64,000 nucleotides of DNA from positions 496,001 to 560,000 of the forward strand of contig CAYNAU010000001.1 in the NCBI GenBank assembly GCA_964395715.1, written 5' to 3'. The notes below the pieces were generated by a model. That model ran no database searches and was not told where the DNA came from. It was given only the letters and a program-made list of their open reading frames with translations. Below, one piece after another: positions 60,629-64,000 of the stretch. A program made the position numbers and the translations under genes. Within the stretch, counting starts at the first letter, position 1. The number at the start of each line of letters is the position of its first letter. Source of the stretch: Porticoccus sp964395715. GTDB lineage: Bacteria > Pseudomonadota > Gammaproteobacteria > Pseudomonadales > Porticoccaceae.

Positions 60629-61732
60629 ATGAAGTTCAGCGTATCGCGAGAAGAATTTTTAAAGCCGCTTCAGCTGGTGGTAGGCGTGGTAGAGCGCCGT
60701 CAGACACTACCGATCCTGTCCAATGTGTTGATCTCTTTAAAGGATGGCCGGCTCTCTTTAACAGGCACAGATCTGGAGGTGGAAATCATAGGCCAGCTCA
60801 CACTGGAAAATATGTCTGATGAAGGTGAAATTACCGTTCCAGCCAGAAAACTGATGGATATTTGTCGCTCTCTGCCGGAAGGAAGTGAGCTGTCCCTGCT
60901 GGAAGAGTCTGCGGGCCGTTTACTCATCACCAGTGGCCGCAGTCGTTTTACTTTATCCACGCTGCCGGCCAGCGAATTTCCAAGTGTTGATGGAGGCCCC
61001 GGAAATTGTGAATTTAAAATTGACCAGGGCCTTTTTAAGCAGTTACTGGACAGTACGGCATTTGCCATGGCGCAACAGGATGTTCGCTACTACCTCAATG
61101 GCATGTTGCTCGAAGTGGGTGGCGGACGCCTGAGGGCGGTAGCGACCGACGGACACCGTCTTGCTATGAAGGATGCTCCATTGCCTGGCATTGACCAATC
61201 ACCACTCCAGGCTATAGTCCCGCGCAAGGCCGTTATAGAACTGTCCCGGTTGATGGGTGGCGAAGGAGAAGTAACCGCGGTTCTCGGCAATAACCATATT
61301 CGTGTTACCACTCCGGAATGCTGTTTTACATCAAAGCTGGTTGATGGCGCGTACCCGGATTATGAGCGAGTTTTACCCAAGGGTGGGGATAAACCACTAA
61401 CCGGTAATCGCGAAGAGCTTCGCCATGCCTTCAGTCGCACATCCATTCTGTCAAATGAAAAATACCGCGGCGTACGCCTGGTACTCGATGATGGCATCTT
61501 GACTATGACGGCAAATAACCCCGAGCAGGAAGAGGCCCAGGAAGAGGTAGTGGTCAACTATAGTTCCGGCGAGTTAGAAGTTGGTTTCAATGTCAGTTAT
61601 ATCATTGATGTTCTCAATGTACTGAAAGGAAAGGACGTTCAGTTTATTCTGTCAGATGCCAACAGTAGTGCATTGATGCAGGATCCGGAAGACGATAGCG
61701 CAGCCTATGTCGTCATGCCCATGCGCCTCTAA
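60629..61732 (+). CDS. dnaN: DNA polymerase III beta subunit (sliding clamp)
   Basis: 367-residue clamp protein, three similar domains forming a dimeric ring that tethers polymerase III. It begins MKFSVSREEFLKPLQLVVGVVERRQTLPILSN-like in pieces and ends with the invariant YVVMPMRL that lines the client-binding pocket. Normal length (E. coli 366). 87 bp after dnaA. Confidence 0.98.
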   Translation: MKFSVSREEFLKPLQLVVGVVERRQTLPILSNVLISLKDGRLSLTGTDLEVEIIGQLTLENMSDEGEITVPARKLMDICRSLPEGSELSLLEESAGRLLITSGRSRFTLSTLPASEFPSVDGGPGNCEFKIDQGLFKQLLDSTAFAMAQQDVRYYLNGMLLEVGGGRLRAVATDGHRLAMKDAPLPGIDQSPLQAIVPRKAVIELSRLMGGEGEVTAVLGNNHIRVTTPECCFTSKLVDGAYPDYERVLPKGGDKPLTGNREELRHAFSRTSILSNEKYRGVRLVLDDGILTMTANNPEQEEAQEEVVVNYSSGELEVGFNVSYIIDVLNVLKGKDVQFILSDANSSALMQDPEDDSAAYVVMPMRL

Positions 61733-61755
61733 AAAGTGGGTTCCTGTAGCACGCT

Positions 61756-62868
61756 ATGCCCCTGACAAAACTGGATGTTAACGGCTTGAGAAATCTCAAG
61801 CCGGTCCAGCTCAATCTTAGCCCAACACTCAACCTGTTTTACGGTAGTAACGGAAGCGGTAAAACCAGTCTTCTGGAAGCAGCTTTTGTACTGGGGCGTG
61901 GGCGTTCATTTCGAAATCGGCAAATTCAGGCTGTGATCAATGAAACATTGACGGAGTGCACCGTCTTTGGCCTGTCGGCAGGGCGCGGAGGGAGAGAAGT
62001 ACCCTTGGGCGTTACCCGTTATCGTCAGGGCAATGGCGTATTCAGGGTGGGAGGACAGTCGGTTCACACGGCGTCATCCCTGGCCGAGGCACTTCCCATC
62101 CTGTTGATAAACCAGGATGGATTTAATCTTCTGGAAGGGTCGCCACAGCATCGCCGTCAATTTCTCGACTGGGGAGTGTTCCACGTGGAACAGGGCTATC
62201 AGCGACATTTCCAGCGATTCCAGCGGACCCTCAAGCAACGCAATTCACTCCTTCGCCATGTTAGAATAGACACGGATTTACTGGCTACTTGGGATAAAGA
62301 GTTCGTCGATTCGGCGGAGCAGATAACAGAGGCTAGAGAAGCCTATCTGGAACGAATTCTTCCAGTGCTGCATGACGTCCTGAAAGAGCTGTCGCCAGAA
62401 TTGCAGGAAGCCCGGTTTGCGCTCTACAGGGGGTGGGATGAAAACAAAACCCTGTCGGACACTCTGGGGGGGGACCGAACCCGTGACCAGCAGTTTAAGA
62501 CCACGCACCACGGGCCACACAGGGCAGACCTGAGAATACGTATAGATCGGCATAATGCCAGCGATGTGCTTTCTCGGGGGCAACTGAAAATACTGGCGAT
62601 TGCCATGTTGGTTGCACAGGGGTACTTGTATCACCATAAAACTGGGAAGCACGGCCTCTACCTGGTTGATGACCTCGCAGCAGAGCTGGATTTGAAGCAT
62701 CGTATGTTGGTAACCAGGTTGTTGGAACGCCTCGGAGCACAAGTATTTATAACGGGTGTCGAGAAGCAAGTATTATTGGGCCTTTGGGAAAACTCACCCC
62801 CGCTGGCAATAAAATTGTTCCACGTGGAACAGGGCAACATCACTGAAGAGCCGCTGATAGAGCCATAA
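61756..62868 (+). CDS. recF: Recombination mediator RecF
   Basis: 370-residue SMC-like ATPase that with RecO and RecR loads RecA at gaps. Walker A is YGSNGSGKTSLLEA, the signature is LSRGQLKILAIAML and Walker B is LYLVDDLAAELD. Two parS palindromes lie inside the gene, each encoding the peptide FHVEQG, at about residue 142 and near the C-terminus. Follows dnaN by 23 bp. Confidence 0.96.
   Translation: MPLTKLDVNGLRNLKPVQLNLSPTLNLFYGSNGSGKTSLLEAAFVLGRGRSFRNRQIQAVINETLTECTVFGLSAGRGGREVPLGVTRYRQGNGVFRVGGQSVHTASSLAEALPILLINQDGFNLLEGSPQHRRQFLDWGVFHVEQGYQRHFQRFQRTLKQRNSLLRHVRIDTDLLATWDKEFVDSAEQITEAREAYLERILPVLHDVLKELSPELQEARFALYRGWDENKTLSDTLGGDRTRDQQFKTTHHGPHRADLRIRIDRHNASDVLSRGQLKILAIAMLVAQGYLYHHKTGKHGLYLVDDLAAELDLKHRMLVTRLLERLGAQVFITGVEKQVLLGLWENSPPLAIKLFHVEQGNITEEPLIEP
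62177..62192. promoter_or_regulatory. parS: parS centromere site 1 (inside recF)
   Basis: Perfect 16-bp palindrome TGTTCCACGTGGAACA, identical to the parS sequence used by ParB of Pseudomonas and only two symmetric changes from the Bacillus consensus. It lies in frame in recF, about 11 kb from parB and 7 kb from the DnaA-box cluster. Confidence 0.92.
62816..62831. promoter_or_regulatory. parS: parS centromere site 2 (inside recF)
   Basis: Second exact copy of TGTTCCACGTGGAACA, 639 bp after the first, near the recF 3' end. As in site 1 the next bases are GGGC. Two sites this close would give a strong ParB loading centre near the origin. Confidence 0.92.
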
Positions 62869-62898
62869 AGGGTTAATAAAGCCGTCACAGGATAAACC

Positions 62899-64000
62899 AT
62901 GAGCGAAGAACAGAATTACGACTCATCCAGTATTAAGGTCTTGAAGGGTCTTGATGCAGTAAGAAAGCGACCGGGTATGTATATCGGTGATACCGATGAT
63001 GGCACGGGCCTGCACCACATGGTATTCGAGATAGTCGATAACTCCATTGATGAGGCGTTAGCTGGGCACTGCTCTGAAATCAGGGTCATCATTCACCCGG
63101 ATGAGTCCGTCACGGTTGTTGATAATGGTCGTGGTATTCCGACAGAAATTCACGAAGAGGGCGTGTCTGCAGCAGAAGTCATTATGACGGTACTGCACGC
63201 TGGCGGTAAATTTGACGACAACACCTACAAGGTGTCGGGAGGACTACACGGAGTGGGTGTCTCGGTGGTAAATGCCCTGTCCTCGGAGTTGCGCCTCACC
63301 ATCCGACGTGGAGGCAACGTTTATGAGCAAACCTACCATCACGGCGTACCCCAGGAACCGCTGAAGATTGTGGGTGAAACCAGAGAAACTGGCACAGCCA
63401 TACATTTCATCCCCTCGTCAGAGACCTTCAGCAACATAAAATTTCATTTTGAAATACTCGCCAAACGGCTCAGGGAGCTGTCTTTCCTGAACTCAGGTGT
63501 CCGTATTGTGTTAATGGACGAACGCACAGGCAAAGAAGATATCTTTCAGTACGAGGGCGGACTGGAAGCATTTGTTGAGTACCTTAATGTCAACAAAAAC
63601 ACCATCAACCAGGTGATGCACTTCGATATCCAGCGGGATGACGGTATTGGTGTGGAAGTTGCCCTGCAGTGGAACGACAGCTTTCAGGAAAATATTTTCT
63701 GTTATACCAATAACATACCTCAGAGAGACGGCGGAACACACCTGGCCGGGTTCCGTGCGGCGTTGACGCGGTCCCTGAATAACTACATTGAAAAGGAAGG
63801 CATTGGCAAAAACGCCAAGGTCAGCACCACTGGGGATGATGCCCGTGAGGGCTTAACCGCGATAATTTCTGTCAAGGTGCCAGACCCGAAATTCTCATCC
63901 CAGACCAAGGACAAGCTGGTCAGTTCAGAGGTAAAAACCGCGGTAGAGCAGGAAATGGGAGCCCAGTTTGGTGACTATCTGCTGGAAAACCCCCAGGATG
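62899..64000 (+). CDS. gyrB: DNA gyrase subunit B (N-terminal part, cut by window edge)
   Basis: First 367 codons of GyrB, the ATPase subunit of gyrase, running off the window end without a stop. ATG 62899. The GHKL ATP site is complete: EIVDNSIDEALAG, VVDNGRGIPTEIHEEG, the ATP lid YKVSGGLHGVGVSVVNAL and, later, QTK (in SSQTKDKL). The transducer domain follows. Truncation is due to the window only. Confidence 0.97.
   Translation, partial: MSEEQNYDSSSIKVLKGLDAVRKRPGMYIGDTDDGTGLHHMVFEIVDNSIDEALAGHCSEIRVIIHPDESVTVVDNGRGIPTEIHEEGVSAAEVIMTVLHAGGKFDDNTYKVSGGLHGVGVSVVNALSSELRLTIRRGGNVYEQTYHHGVPQEPLKIVGETRETGTAIHFIPSSETFSNIKFHFEILAKRLRELSFLNSGVRIVLMDERTGKEDIFQYEGGLEAFVEYLNVNKNTINQVMHFDIQRDDGIGVEVALQWNDSFQENIFCYTNNIPQRDGGTHLAGFRAALTRSLNNYIEKEGIGKNAKVSTTGDDAREGLTAIISVKVPDPKFSSQTKDKLVSSEVKTAVEQEMGAQFGDYLLENPQD

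Noticed and set aside
1..64000. CRISPR arrays, tRNA/rRNA genes, insertion sequences, prophage or defence islands
   Set aside because: None seen: no regular spaced repeats, no transposase or integrase-like frame, and gene order is core-like throughout.

Overview
This window is the origin-proximal part of a gammaproteobacterial chromosome. Gene content and order match the oriC flank of Pseudomonas and the Cellvibrionales-type marine lineages: engB/polA/znu, the caa3-type cox cluster, hemF-aroE-tsaC-purE-dprA-def-fmt-rsmB-trkA, glmS-glmU-atp-parB-parA-rsmG-mnmG, and dnaA-dnaN-recF-gyrB. A marine relative of SAR92/Porticoccaceae or Halieaceae is my guess from content and an orphan TRAP binding protein; it is not proven here. 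I saw no rRNA, tRNA, CRISPR, insertion sequence or prophage. Almost everything is intact core genome with tight gene packing.

Layout. 1-744: end of engB, then two tandem small RNA genes in the engB-polA gap, the place where E. coli keeps Spot 42 and Pseudomonas keeps ErsA. 0.7-4.5 kb: polA and a homoserine-kinase-family protein that has lost its catalytic residues. 4.5-7.7 kb: divergent zinc uptake system znuA / zur-znuC-znuB with two Zur boxes. 7.7-16.4 kb: cytochrome c oxidase genes ctaC-ctaD-ctaG-ctaE and the assembly operon SURF1-(thioredoxin-like)-ctaA-ctaB-sco1. 16.5-25.1 kb: MATE exporter, small conserved proteins, gamma-carbonic anhydrase, rhodanese, aroE, hemF, tsaC, purE, dprA and a LysM protein. 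25.3-31 kb: def-fmt-rsmB and the potassium genes trkA-trkH. 31-33.8 kb: a four-gene rimK cluster (TPR, retropepsin-like protease, RimK ligase, M14 amidohydrolase). 33.8-39.6 kb: TRAP binding protein, uvrD, hexR with its own palindrome, persulfide dioxygenase plus TauE-type exporter. 39.6-50 kb: glmS, glmU and the complete F1Fo ATP synthase operon atpIBEFHAGDC with a clear sigma-70 promoter and terminator. 50.2-54.4 kb: parB, parA, rsmG, mnmG.

54.4-64 kb is the replication-origin region. An AT-rich stretch with about eight DnaA boxes lies between mnmG and rpmH; then rpmH-rnpA-yidD-yidC-mnmE run rightward, followed by a second gap with three DnaA boxes, then dnaA-dnaN-recF-gyrB. Transcription changes from leftward to rightward at the first DnaA-box cluster, as expected at a bidirectional origin. 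Compared with Pseudomonas, the rpmH-mnmE block is inverted, which leaves DnaA boxes on both sides of it and suggests a split (bipartite) origin. Two perfect 16-bp parS palindromes for the ParA/ParB system lie inside recF.

No wholly new gene system is evident. The observations most worth a second look are the duplicated sRNA pair with sigma-E-type promoters, the inverted origin block with two DnaA-box clusters, the ThrB-like pseudokinase, the paired parS sites inside recF, and the rimK tagging/cleavage cluster.
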